Of a stretch of 64,000 bases of DNA, positions 1 through 35,355 are shown piece after piece (the stretch's first letter is position 1; the number at the start of each line of letters is the position of its first letter). The stretch is from assembly GCA_035610365.1 (NCBI GenBank), contig CM069436.1:62263505-62327504 (forward strand), written 5' to 3'. The stretch is from Aquatica leii (Eukaryota > Arthropoda > Insecta > Coleoptera > Lampyridae). The notes under the pieces were generated by a model. It made no database searches and was not told the origin of the DNA. It saw only the letters and a list, made by a program, of their open reading frames with translations. Position numbers and translations under genes: made by a program.

Positions 1-1690
1 GAACTCCAAAGAAGTTTGAAGACTATGTGACATATCTATGTGCAGATGCGAACATTCAAGCACGGAAAACCATAAAAAAGGCATTGTCGAGACCTGATAA
101 AGAAAAATGGAGAAATGTTATGATTGAAGAGATGCAATCGTTTGAAGACAACAAGACTTGGCAACTAGTAAATTTACCGAAGGAAGGAACTATAGTCGAG
201 TGCAAGTGGGTGTACAAAAAAGTGCGATAGTGAAGACAGAATCAATTATCGTGCTAGGTTAGTTGCCAAGAGATTCACACAAAAGGAGGGCACTTTTGCA
301 CTTGTGGTTCGACATTCGACCTTAAGACTTTTAACTGCTTTATGAGTTAAGTTTAAGCATTAGACACTTAGATGTGAAGACAGCTTTCTTGAATGGTGTC
401 TTAGAGGAAAATGTCTATATGAGACAACCTGAAGGTTTTACATCGAGTGGTAATGAGGATAAAGTGTATAAATTAAATAAGGCTGTTTATGGACTAAAAC
501 AATCATCCAGGGCTTGGAATAAAAGGGTCGATGAATTGTTACTAGGTTTAGATTATTGTAAATCCAGATATGAACCTTGCTTATACACAAAAAGGAAGGA
601 TGGTTTACTAACAATTGTAGCTTTGTATGTGGATGATTTTTTGGTTTTTTCTAATGATATAGAAACTGCTAATTCTTTAAAGCCAAACAATGTTTAGATG
701 TAAGAATAAGTAGAGATGTTAAAAATAAGATTATTTATTTAGACCAGGAAAACTATATTAATGATGAAATTTAATATGGCAGATTGCAAAAGTGTTAGTA
801 CTCCTATGGAAAGTAACTTAATTGCATTTAGATTGTAGTTCTGACGTTAATGTTAACTACAAAAATGCACCTTATCAGAAATGTAATGTATTTGGCAGTC
901 CTAACACGACCGGACATAGCATTTACAATAAGTTATTTAAGTCAATTTAATAATTGTTATAGGAACACTGGAAATGTGCAAAACGTGCGTTATGTTATGT
1001 TATGTTATTTGCTAAAAATTACGCCTTACAATTTTGTAAAAACAGTTTTAACTTAGAAGGTTATGTTGATGCTGATTGGGCAGGTAACCAAAAGGACAAA
1101 AAATCGTACACTGGATTTGTCTTCAAGTTATCGGGAGGAGCCATTGCATGGGAAAGCTGCAAACAAAAAACCATTGCTTTGTCCAGCACCGAGGCCGAAT
1201 ACATGGACCTCAGCGAAGCCTCGAAAGTTACTATCTATCTTAGGAACCTCTTGATTGAATTGATTGGATGGAAGGACAGTCTAGTGCTATTCAATGATAA
1301 CCAAAGTGCTCAGAAATTATCAGCTAATCCTGTTTTCCACAAAAGATCAAAACACATAGATGTGAGGCATCATTTCATTAGGCACGCTCTTGCAAATTGT
1401 ATAATTGACATTTAATATCTTTCAACTAATGAAATGACTGCAGATATTTTGACAAAATGTTTGCCAAAACCAAAACATATGTACTTTTTAGAAAAACTTG
1501 GCTAGATCAACTTTTTGAGATAGTGGGGGTGTTAAATATATCTCAAAGCATTGATAACGAGGGCCAGCTAGAGTAGTTAATAGTAGCTGGTGTGTTGCAT
1601 TTTGTAGTTAGTCGTAGACGTGATTTGCAACAACAAAGACGTTGCTTTAACAATAAATAGTCCAAAAATAAAATTTTTTCATCACAAACA
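1..1690 (+). mobile_element. Ty1/copia retrotransposon, 3' part (fossil)
   Basis: Copia-type polyprotein remains are readable on the plus strand in the order expected for this family: reverse transcriptase (a KTAFLNG-type motif near 375 and the YVDD catalytic box near 630), then RNase H (DADWAG near 1070 and the SSTEAEY motif near 1190), then a purine tract and a putative LTR. The copy enters from the left edge of the window, so its 5' half is not visible. It is broken, with several disruptions, and looks moderately old. No function for the host is implied. Confidence 0.9.
1530..1690 (+). repeat. Probable 3' LTR of the copia fossil
   Basis: A purine-rich tract (AGTGGGGG at 1522-1529) follows the RNase H region and is directly followed by TGTTAAATAT. 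This is the usual polypurine tract/LTR junction of copia elements. The right end is placed at ...CACAAACA near 1690 because copia LTRs end in CA. The 5' LTR is outside the window, so the boundary cannot be confirmed by comparison. Confidence 0.55.
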
Positions 1691-4664
1691 ATGTAATTAA
1701 GCGTTGACAATATCTCCCCAAAATTCATTATTGCTAATTATTTCAAAACTGTTAAGTGGAATGCCACTTTTGGTATTTCTGAATAGCATTTTTAAAGACC
1801 TTTTCAACGATGCATCATAAGTGGAGGGTTGCCATTTACATTTTTGAAGTTGGTGTGGCCGGGGTGAAATGGTAGGTGGGGGTGTGGCACGGACCATGTT
1901 AATTTGGTTCCCCTTCCGTTTAGTCGAAACGGGTTTTAGTAATTTTTGATATTATTTATTATTGTAAATATATTCCCAATCTAAAGTTTGCAAGTTGACA
2001 CTGTATATCAACTTATCTATAGAATAAAAATTTAAAAATAAATTTATGAAGAAGTGTTAAATATCTGTATGTATATAGATTTACCATACACTACATAAAT
2101 AATCATTATCCGTTCATTACATAATTAATGGAATCGACACCAATAAATCTTCGTCAGCACAAACTATTATAAACTCAAGGCAATGTGGTAGAAAATATAC
2201 TACGTTCGTTTTTATCAAAACTCATTATACAGACAGCAAGAAATTTCAAAAGTAATATAAGGTTAACAAATTTATTTAACAAAAATTAAAAATGAATTAT
2301 CTAAAAAGTGTTTTAAAAACAATTTAAGAATTGGTAAAGAAGCTTCTGTTGTAAAATATGTTCTAATCCCGTCTTGTGAGTTGTGATGTTAAGTCGTTTT
2401 TCACAATATAAACATATTTTATTAAATTATCAACATTTATTGCTTTTCTATTTTGTAAAATAACACCACCCACAAGGCCAAATAACGAGAAAGTGAAACA
2501 TTCTGTAATACTTATTGACTATTGTGCTAAATATAATATAATTTTTATAATCTTATTTTTTTAATAGAAAGCAAATCATGTTTTTTGCCGTTTTTGTCAT
2601 TATATACTAATTTTTTCATTGAACTGTATAAAAGAATATTATATATAATGTGTAGTGAGTTTTTCAGACAATTCCAAAAAAATACAGCCTTCGATTACAA
2701 AGTATTGATGAAATTTTATTACCCATGCTGGATTTTATAAATAATTAATTAAAGATTCAAGTATAAAAATAGTTTCGACTACGTAAATACATTTTATGAT
2801 TACGTTTCTTATTTATGTATAATCAAGAAAACAAACCATGTTTTTGTTTGCTCTGTGGTTCAAATCGGTTATTGACCAAAACAAGACATTACAGAACATC
2901 CCGATTATTTTATAAATGACCGTAATTAATAAAACGCAGGAAGTGTTTATTTCAAAAACAAGTCTTGATAATATTTTATTAAAGAAACTATGAAAAATGA
3001 TTGCATCTGTCACTATCTCTAAAAATTCGGTTTTGCCAATAAATCCAATTTATTAGTTTGTTTAGCTGAATTCCAAAAATTAACAAAAAATCATCGGTTC
3101 AGTGGTTTATATTTCCTTAATCTACTTAAAGCAATAACCTCTAAGGTTATCGTTCTTGCATTATATATACGTATAAATTTCATACTTAAAAATGCCGTTA
3201 AACATATATCATTCCATAAAGTTATAATACACAAAACGACATACCATTTTTAAGAATCTGCTTGCCTTGGGGAGTAAAATAATTTTCATTTAAACCACGT
3301 TGACAAAACCGATTTGCTACACGGGCATTTTCTATAGTGAATACGTTGATTTCGCTCCAGGTAAAAGTAATCCTTTCCGAATAGGACAACGATTTTGCCG
3401 TCGCTTTTTCAACATCCCTATCACTACACTAAAAAAGAAGATTTGTGGTAGGTCAAAAAAATCTTTACAAACTCACGTCAGAACTGTATAAACGATGCTG
3501 AGAAAAGAGTAATGGTTCTGTTTCGGCTTTTTGATCCATCATCAAACACTAATGAAAAATCAGTTTATTCCAATTCGCATGCACATCGTGGTTTGATTTT
3601 TTGTATATAAACACACGCACGCACACATACATTTATGATAACTTCAAACGTTATCTTATTAAATAAACTTAAAATGATTCATTAATTAATTATCGACGAT
3701 AGTCGACTAACAATTATGGCTTTTGATTATGTCGTATAGTAGGAACTGAATTATATTGTAATAAGACGAGTATTAATGTCGCCCCGTTTTAATCTAGTTA
3801 TTTAAGCTTCGCTTGTCTTTACATTATATCGAATAACAGAAATCGATTACTCAAAAAAAGCGCATATCAGTTTTAAATTACGTACGCAACTTGACAAGAA
3901 CATTTTATAGTCGATCGCTTCTCCGTCCACTGACGTGTCGTCTTCAAAATTGGCCAAAACACTTTAACGCCCTATAAAACATAAATTGATAAGTTGTTAT
4001 GACTAACACCCAACAATTAAAGACAGTGGCGTGGGTAATTAATTGAAACCCTAAAATGCGTCTCCTAACATAGGCAAATTTTTACTTAACACTTATAGTA
4101 TGTAGATATTGTTAGGTATAATTCTTAAACAATTGGTCCTTCGCCATACAAAGTGCTTTTTGTTAGTTTATACAAACTATATTGCTATATTTTCGCGATT
4201 AAACTTAAAGATATTTTAGACCATTTAGTAAACGTGAGTTTTTAACCCCAATAAAATTATTGATTACTTACAAACGATCATTTTTAATGATTTTTCTTTT
4301 TTATAGAGATAAAGTAGGCTATGGTAGCTATAAATTAGTACTTAATAAAATAATAAACTCAATGAAATGCGTGCATTTTGCTTATTTTATTATTTATGCA
4401 ACAATACGTTTGATAAACGTAATTGCATTGGTTTGGTAGAGGCTAATAAAATTTTATCAGAAATGTCGCGTTATATAATTATATATTTATTTAACGAGTT
4501 CCTGTTTAAAATTGTGTATTTTTTTTCACGATATTACATTTTTAAACTCCAGGGAAACGAGTAGATAAATAATTTGACGTTTATGTTGACAAGTGCACAA
4601 AAACTGTCAAAGACGGATTACAAAATAGAAAAATTAGATTTTATGACAGTTAAGAATTAAAAAA
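1691..4664. other. AT-rich stretch, no gene seen
   Basis: Only short chance open frames occur, with no recognisable domain, splice-site pattern or paired inverted ends. The short run at 1850-1890 is GT/GG-rich and stands out from the AT background but matches nothing I know. Confidence 0.6.
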
Positions 4665-5050
4665 AAATTGTGCTGCCAACATAGCAAACGTCAATATTCA
4701 TTCGTTGATGTAGTTACGTAATGGGCGAAAACAGCTCGAGTAACTAAGAGTTCAAAGTCAGGTAAAAAAAACATTTAAAAAATTTTGAACTTCAGTTAAA
4801 ATTGAAGAAAAACGATGTTAAGATCAATGTCAAATTTGACAGATTTAGTTATAAATGTAGTACCAACATTATATTTCTGGTGATTTTTTTTTCTCAAAAA
4901 AGAATGTAATTTTCAAAAAGCAACACAAAAAATATTGTACGTTATTCCGTTATTCTCGTCAAAAGTTACATAGCATAACGAACGTTAATGCAACGCAAGG
5001 CCGCACGAGCGTTGCATGGGCTTTACTTTTAACGCTTGTTACGTAAATTA
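4665..5050 (-). repeat. Dispersed repeat family A, copy 1
   Basis: This segment matches 53930-54470 in reverse orientation. Both copies share a terminal block (GTGCTGCCAACAT at 4670 here; its complement near 54440-54455), an ATCGTTTTTCTTCAAT-like block, and a central CpG-rich motif containing GGCCGCACG and AGCGTTGCATG. A third, partial copy lies at 26435-26520. There is no coding potential, so this is a non-autonomous repeat. Confidence 0.6.
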
Positions 5051-6876
5051 CTGTTGACAGTCTCATAAACCTGTTAAATATAATAAAATATTGTAATCTA
5101 CTAATCTAATTTCTAATAAAAAAATCAAAACACATAAAAATTCTAAAAATAGAAACTTAAATTAACGCCAAAAAAGATTTACTATAGTAAAAGCAGTGGC
5201 AGCTCGTAAACTTAGACAAAGTTCGAAAGCTAGCAATTATATTTTTTAAATAAATATACACCATTTACCCAAAAAAATAATTTAATAATAATAATTGCGT
5301 TTTTCTTTTAATTTATTGCTTTCAATCTGAAGTCACAGATTTTTGTTTTGTGAAAATTGAGATTTGATACTAATAAAGCGACTAAAAAGACGATTGTTTT
5401 GGACACTCATTGCCGACGTTCAAAAATACTAGTATCATCTAGTATGAATTAAAGGATATGTTACGATCAACTTCATTTTATTGTTTTCTTTTCGATAAAA
5501 CTATAATGCGGTATTTTTATAGACTTTAACAACAGCCTTACATATTCATTTAAAAAAATGGTACAGTACTTTTTTGCATTTTTTAAAATTACGTACAACA
5601 AATATACCGTTTCACTTAGAACACGTCGTGCAAGCCCTACCGCTTCATGATTACTGAATTCAAATTATTGCCGGCTAGAAACGTGCGAACTCTTTTGCAC
5701 GTTAAAATTGCATATGAAATCTCATAGTGAGAGTCGCAACGTCACGTTAGAATGCTCCTTCTACATATAGAGTCATGAGCTCTAAAAATTGTAGCCCGAG
5801 CATAAAGTAATACCTATTTAATATACGTTGCTTTGAATGACGATCATATTAAATTAATGTTTTAGAGTAATAAAAAGTAGATCAAATATGTTTAAACATT
5901 TTAATTCGTAATAATTTGTACCGTTTTTTTTTGTTTTAATATACGTTTGTGAGGCTCGCGCTCTAGAGCCGTCTCTCAAAATAGTTATTTTTTTTAAGTG
6001 TGTATAACTTCGATATTATCGTGCATTCAGAAAACAGAAATAAGAGAGAACAATCATCTACATTTTTCGGTACATTTTTTTAACCTTTGAACACTTTTCG
6101 GAAACAGAACGTAACAGTAAAAGTAAAGTTTAAAATCATTTTTTTTAAAGCTATAAACGTTTGTATTAAAAATAATTGTTGCAACAATACATCTTTTTAT
6201 CTTACCTACAATTGTTTTGTCATAGCTGCTGTTTGAATTGCAATGTATTATTTTTGTAAATTTTTGAATTACTGCTGTAACAAATTTTAAAACTAATTTA
6301 TTTTTTCCACTACTAGTTGTATACGCTTGCATTATTACGTATAATAGAAGGCCGTGAAGTTGTACTTTTTTAAGCGCAGGTAAATAATATTTCATTATTA
6401 ACTAGTAGTTAATAATGAACATATTTACATTTTCTGATAATACTACAACAGTTTCAAAGAAAAAAAGTTTACCAAACTGCGTACCAAGAGCAAGAGATTT
6501 TATTTAATGCTAATTTAAGTTTTTAAATCGTTCAATTAATAAATTAATTTGATTTTAAAAAATAAGTTATTTGAAGTTCGCGCTTAATTAAACGTGAATA
6601 TTATAGAATTAAATATATTTTATTTTATTATTTATGCTTAAAATAATAATGTTTTTAAACAATTTAAACAACTTTAGCAATACAAACTTACGTTATCTGT
6701 TTATTTTTGTGTTTTAAATCACAATTAAGAATTACGTCAAAATTAATTCTATTAAACTAATGACAACTGTCAGAATTACTGACTTGATTTTTAATTTAAA
6801 ATTAATATCTTAAATTTTAAATTTGATTTAGTAACAGGTAGAAAGGTTTTAATAATTCTAGTAGTGGAAAAAATTG
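5051..6876. other. AT-rich stretch, no gene seen
   Basis: The longest open frame (113 codons, minus, 6054-6395) is lysine- and isoleucine-rich with no domain and no neighbouring exon signals. I read it as chance. No RNA gene or repeat end is apparent. Confidence 0.55.
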
Positions 6877-7000
6877 TATATATAACACGGTTGAGAAGTT
6901 CATTATAACCTGCGCGATTTATATCCCTCGACGCTTCGCGTCTCGCGATATAATCTATCGCTTAGGTTATAATGATGCACTTCTCAACCTTGATATATAA
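6877..7000. repeat. Short palindromic MITE-like repeat
   Basis: An imperfect palindrome of about 124 bp: GGTTGAGAAGTTCATTATAA on the left is mirrored by TTATAATG...ACTTCTCAACC on the right. The centre is the self-complementary GACGCTTCGCGTC. The whole is flanked by TATATA on both sides. It has the shape of a small fold-back MITE; its family is not recognised. Confidence 0.6.
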
Positions 7001-7379
7001 TATACTATTACGAACTATTTACACGTAATTTAGATATGATTATTATAAATGTAACTAATTTTTAACACAACTAACACTAATAAAATATATAGCTAACGAT
7101 CTTTAAAAAAAACAACTGACAAGTTATTTATATATGACTATTACTCGATATTTATAAACACTGTCGCAAGTATTTATTTTAATTGCACGCGCCCTAACGT
7201 ATAACACTTTATTTATTTAAACCGACAATTATTACGATTTCAAACTTCTCACTTTATACCAGGTTAGGCAAATGTATAGAGACATTTTCATATCTTTTGA
7301 AACAAGTATGTTACAGAAATAATGAAATGTGCGTTTTAAACGGGGTTATTTAAGAAATCTGAAGAGGTAATTTTGAGCG

Positions 7380-7870
7380 TAATCTGATTATTAGTTATTC
7401 ATTGGTTATAACTTGATTTGATAACAAAAAAAACAACAGTGTATTCATTGCCTATATAGTACAGTGTTTCTCAACCTTTTTTATCCGCGCCACACTTTTA
7501 TATTATTATAATGTTTCCGACACACTAAAATTGCTATAGTAAAAAGCATTCTCATTAATTTTTACATATCTATTAACTTCAAAAGAAAAGATGTACATTT
7601 GTCTTTTGAATTTTTCAAGTTCTAATGATTTCGCGACACACAAATGTGTGAATATAATCTAATATTTTATTTACCGTGATAGAAAAAACAACATAAAGTC
7701 GCCAATTATTCCGGAGATAAACCCTGCTTGTATTATATGTGTAATGGCACAACTTGATTCCGTGATATGAACAATTGAACATTTTATGTATTCGAGTCGT
7801 GGTCGATTGCTTTCATGATATGGACCCTATATTTTATAACACTTTTTGGATATATTATGTAGAAGTAAGA
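7380..7870 (+). repeat. Diverged repeat, copy 1 (interrupted)
   Basis: Segments here match 9575-9850 in the same orientation. Shared blocks include AGTGTATxxATTGCC, TAATCTATTATTTTATTTACCG-like sequence, and a block ending in CCCTAxATTTTATAACA. Copy 1 carries an extra insertion (7462-7650) absent from copy 2. Confidence 0.5.
7462..7650 (+). mobile_element. hAT-type element end (truncated MITE)
   Basis: CAGTGTTTCTCAACCTTTTT is a classical terminal sequence of hAT-family non-autonomous elements, followed by GCGCCACACTTTT. The sequence near the far end (CGCGACACACAAATGTGTG) resembles hAT subterminal sequence, but the expected inverted terminus (AACCACTG/GAGAAACACTG) is missing, so the 3' end is lost. 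The second copy of the host repeat at 9.6 kb lacks this insertion and serves as an approximate empty site. Confidence 0.55.
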
Positions 7871-8080
7871 AAACTACTTTAAAAAATCAGCTAGCTACGC
7901 TATAAGCTATTTTATAAGTACCAAATTTAGCTGCATTATAGTGACTTAATATATAATTTATTTCTTATGTATAACTAAAAAATAACTTCTATATGTGATT
8001 GTTAAAATGTAGTTCGGTCAATTCGATCATTGTAAGTAGTTGCAGGTCAAAATTTCATTGTAATTATTGCACAGGATAAT

Positions 8081-8130
8081 TTGGCCCGAAGAAGCAGACA
8101 CATTTTAGTCTGCGAAACGTCACCAGTAAC
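8081..8130 (+). ncRNA. Hammerhead-like ribozyme relic
   Basis: A hammerhead layout is recognisable: a CCGAAGA box (consensus CTGATGA), a stem-loop made of GCAGAC and GTCTGC, then GAAAC and GTC with a TGG/CCA pairing possible outside. Two core bases differ from consensus, so it is probably inactive. The same arrangement recurs at 16.3-16.5 and 63.7-63.8 kb. Penelope-like retroelements are known to carry such ribozymes; no Penelope ORF is visible next to this copy. Confidence 0.35.
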
Positions 8131-9574
8131 GATATTCAAAGCAAATTAATTTGTTGCCCACCACCGACTTCCTATTGGAATTAAAACAATTACTACTAAA
8201 AAATGACAAACTTGTGTTACTACGTTGAACGATACTCCACTGATAGTGTTCGATAAGTTTTCATCCGTTGCCTTATCCGATACACTGAGATGAAGAATTG
8301 ATCGTTTTATGAGTCAATGACAGCGAGCCTGTTTAACCATAGACGCTACAACCGCCAGAGAAAAAAGTTTCAGCCACTAGATGTCAGCATAAATACGAGT
8401 ACTACCGGAATACAGTATAGAGCTTCCGTTCTTCTGCAAATGTCGGCCACATGAAATACCAACAAATGTGATACCTATATTAATACAATATCTATATGAA
8501 AGTTGATGTCAAACTTACTTACAAAGCCTAAGGCTACTTTATCCAATCTATATTTTGAAAGAAGTTTCTAAAATGCCGGATGCTTTGAACAACACCCAAA
8601 CAACCATAAAAATGTTGACGGAGATGCCATGGTGCTATTACTATTTCCACGAGTTCTTCAATTCTCTATGCATCAATAAGTAAAATAACAGTAAAACAGT
8701 TATCATTAAGGTTCATAGTCATAAGACGTTCAGCTTACAAGAATAAAACTAGAGGTCAAAAGAAAAAATCGACAAACACAATCAATTTCTACAATTTTAT
8801 AAGTCCAACCTCACCCCCGAGCAGATAAAAGAAGCAATCTTTGTACAAATGTTGTCAATGCAATGGAAGCTATTGCTGATTTGAGCAGACATCTTAGTCA
8901 TGTTTAAGTCATGTGGTGGAACGACCAATAACTACAGGAATGCGTAGGATTTACTTTAAGAGCGAGACGTTTACTTAAGAGGTTTTTATTATTATTTTAA
9001 GCATATTGCATTAAAATTCCAGCCTTATCAAAAGATTACATGTTTTCTGTGTTTTAGTAAAACAAACGCATTGGCGACCATTTTAATTTTGTCCATTCAT
9101 TTTTTTTTTTAATATTTGTGTCTACATGCATTTCAAAATCAATTTTTGTTAAATTAATTATACGATGTTTTCCCAAATTATTAATTAAAACTTAAAATTA
9201 CTAAATTGACGTCTTAAAAGAACGCTTAAAATGCAATTTAGACTCGTCGTATTGGCTTTATTCCAAAATTTCATTTATTTGTGATTTTGAATAGAAATTT
9301 AACTGTAACAACTTGAAGATTATTAAAATCGAAAGTGGCAATGCGCAGATGTGCCTTTGTTTGTAAAAGGACGCTACTTAAATGTCTTTGTCTGTTTGTT
9401 TGTTATTTGTATACATATGACGTTTTAGAACTACTTTTCCTTAATTTATTGAGTTATTTTATTTGTAAGACATTAATTGAGAATTAAAAAATACTAATCT
9501 CTGGTTTTAATTCTAAATGATGCATAATAATTTATTTGTTTTTGGTGTACGTTTATAATTTGATGATATAAAAG

Positions 9575-9850
9575 TCGGTCAAGGTTATGACATCTTTTTT
9601 ATCCAGATACTTACCTATTGGTGTGATTAAAATGAATTTGATAAGAGAGAAAAACGCCAGTGTATGTATTGCCTTGAAAATGTAATCTATTATTTTATTT
9701 ACCGCGATCAACAAACAGCGTGTGATCGTAGGTAATTCTCGTACAAGAGCTTGTTTTTATGTATTAAAGTCGCGGTAGGTTGCTTCCATAACCACGGGCC
9801 CTAAATTTTATAACATTTATTTGATATATTATTATGTATTTTTGATCCGC
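9575..9850 (+). repeat. Diverged repeat, copy 2 (uninterrupted)
   Basis: Matches 7380-7870 in the same orientation without the hAT-type insertion. Repeat identity looks moderate, so duplication is not recent. No coding potential. Confidence 0.5.
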
Positions 9851-11935
9851 GTTTGTTTGTACAGACACTTCAACTTTAGCTGGGTTGCTTCTGTAACCAG
9901 GACCTCAGTGAACTAATTATTATTCTGTTACAATAATATTTGTGTACGCGTTTATATGTGTTGAGATTTAAACCTGTTATATCTGTAGATTCGTTTAATT
10001 AACTTAAATTTGGGATGTCCTAACTTTCTAGTGTTTTCTATTTTGAATAAAAACATCGATTTGTTTTTGGTGTGTGTTTTATTTAACCTACTGTAGCCTT
10101 CCCACATATCGAGAGTAAGTATAGTGTATACCAAACTGAATACAGCGTAAAGAGAGGGGTTGAGCCTAACGATCACAGCCACAGCGAGATGTTACTATTT
10201 TTGTCTTAGTTCGCGTTTTTAGTTTTCTAATACGAGTGGGTTACATCACAACTAACACCATCTAAAAAATGTGTTTAAAACCCATCTTCCCAACAATTTC
10301 TCTTTGTCCAACCATAATCCAATGTCCGAAATAGAAACACTATTTAAGCTGACCCTAATCCTTTTGTATATGAAACTCCGACAAGATTGGGTGTTCATAA
10401 GGCGTACCAGTGACTAGCAAAATTCTTAAGAACAAACTATCCTCGAAGAATATGTAATAAACAAGATATGCGTCTTTCTTACTGCTAGATCTGCTTTATC
10501 AAGCTGCATTACTTTTCATTTTTCCAATTCATTGATCATTCAGATCCTCAGCTATAAGATGGATTCTTCGTCTAACAGTGTTGTTGAACAAAAGTGCTTT
10601 GATATTAGTTTTCTTGTCGATTCCCCCAACATAGTATAAACCATGTCAACAGCAGCCGTAGAAAGTTTTTTTCTGTAGTGGAGCAATTTTTTTTTGTAGT
10701 GTGCGACCTAGAGAAAATTGCGTTGCCTGGTACTGAAGCTTGTTTACTAAACAGTTTTTTGCTTTTGTAAATCTTAGAACTTTCTACTAAAGAATTCGTA
10801 AGATTTTCAACCATATTAGAATTATTGGTTTCAGAATACCGTTTTAGCTTACTTGGGAGTAGTACTTACACGGACGTCAGATTTTTTAAACAAATCCCAC
10901 ACTACACTCTCTCTTAGTTGCTTACTTCTACTGAAGTAAAAGAAAAAGTACGATATTTCAGTTTCTTTGTCACCGCACCACTTGTTACGATTGACCACCC
11001 TCACTTGAACTCTTGAACTTAAGTAGAACTTGCGCAAAACTTTGACTATGTTCGATAGTATGTTATATAAGTATATAAAGTTCTATAAACTTCATGAAAG
11101 TTACATACTTTTCAAAAATATTCTATGTGTCGTTTCGGAATGTACTAGAAATATTCCGCGATATCTGTTCGTCCGCAGGTTCGGCACCCTGAATCATCGT
11201 GACGCATACTTATAAGAGACCTACGAATATAAACACTTTTTCTCACATTATTGATCGGTTTTACAATTTGTTTTGAGCCAAATAGAAATCATTCCGGAGT
11301 TAAACCACCTGTAACAGTATATGTTGGGATTATTAAAATTAAACGTAATACAAATATGCAAACTGATTTACTTTTGTTTTTTTATGAAAATTTTATACAA
11401 ACAAGAAAAATTACCAAAGTATACTTAAACCTATTTGGTGAATAACTTTGTACATTATTTAAACTTACAATATAACGCATGCTGAAATGAAAAAAATCTA
11501 ATGATTTAGAGAGCATATCAAAATTACGGATATTGGAATAGTTTGCTTGTACAACTTAAATATGAGTCAATTTTGCATTAAATAATACTGTAACTTTAAA
11601 ATCTAAACTTGCTTTGCGATTAGGAATTCTGACCATGAATAATACATACAGGGTAAATGAATCTATACGAAAATTGAGACGCTTTAAAAAATATATAAAT
11701 ACAAGAATTCTGTACAATACAAAAATTCGCCCTGTACGTATTACAATTTACTAAACTTACTTATCACACTAAAAAATTCACAATTTTAATTATGTATAGA
11801 ATAAAGAATCCCAACTTAAAGTCTAATTGCAATTATTACATTACATATTATAAACTCACCGGGAGAATGTTGGCACTTTAGTTATTAGTTAATTTGGCAA
11901 TACAAAAGTAATAATTCTAAGTACAAAAACTTCAA
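9851..11935. other. No supported gene; unexplained richer stretch at 10250-11040
   Basis: Between 10250 and 11040 the sequence is less AT-rich than its surroundings. Minus-strand open segments include one rich in serine and lysine (10605-10814), but no motif ties them to a family. It could be an old transposon. The rest is AT-rich. This stretch lies just downstream of the PI3K stop codon; an ATTAAA-type poly(A) signal on the minus strand near 11785 is possible. Confidence 0.45.

Positions 11936-35355
<23,420 letters not shown>

Noticed and set aside
6054-6395. 113-aa minus-strand ORF
   Set aside because: Low-complexity K/I/Y-rich translation of AT-rich DNA; no domain or gene signals around it.
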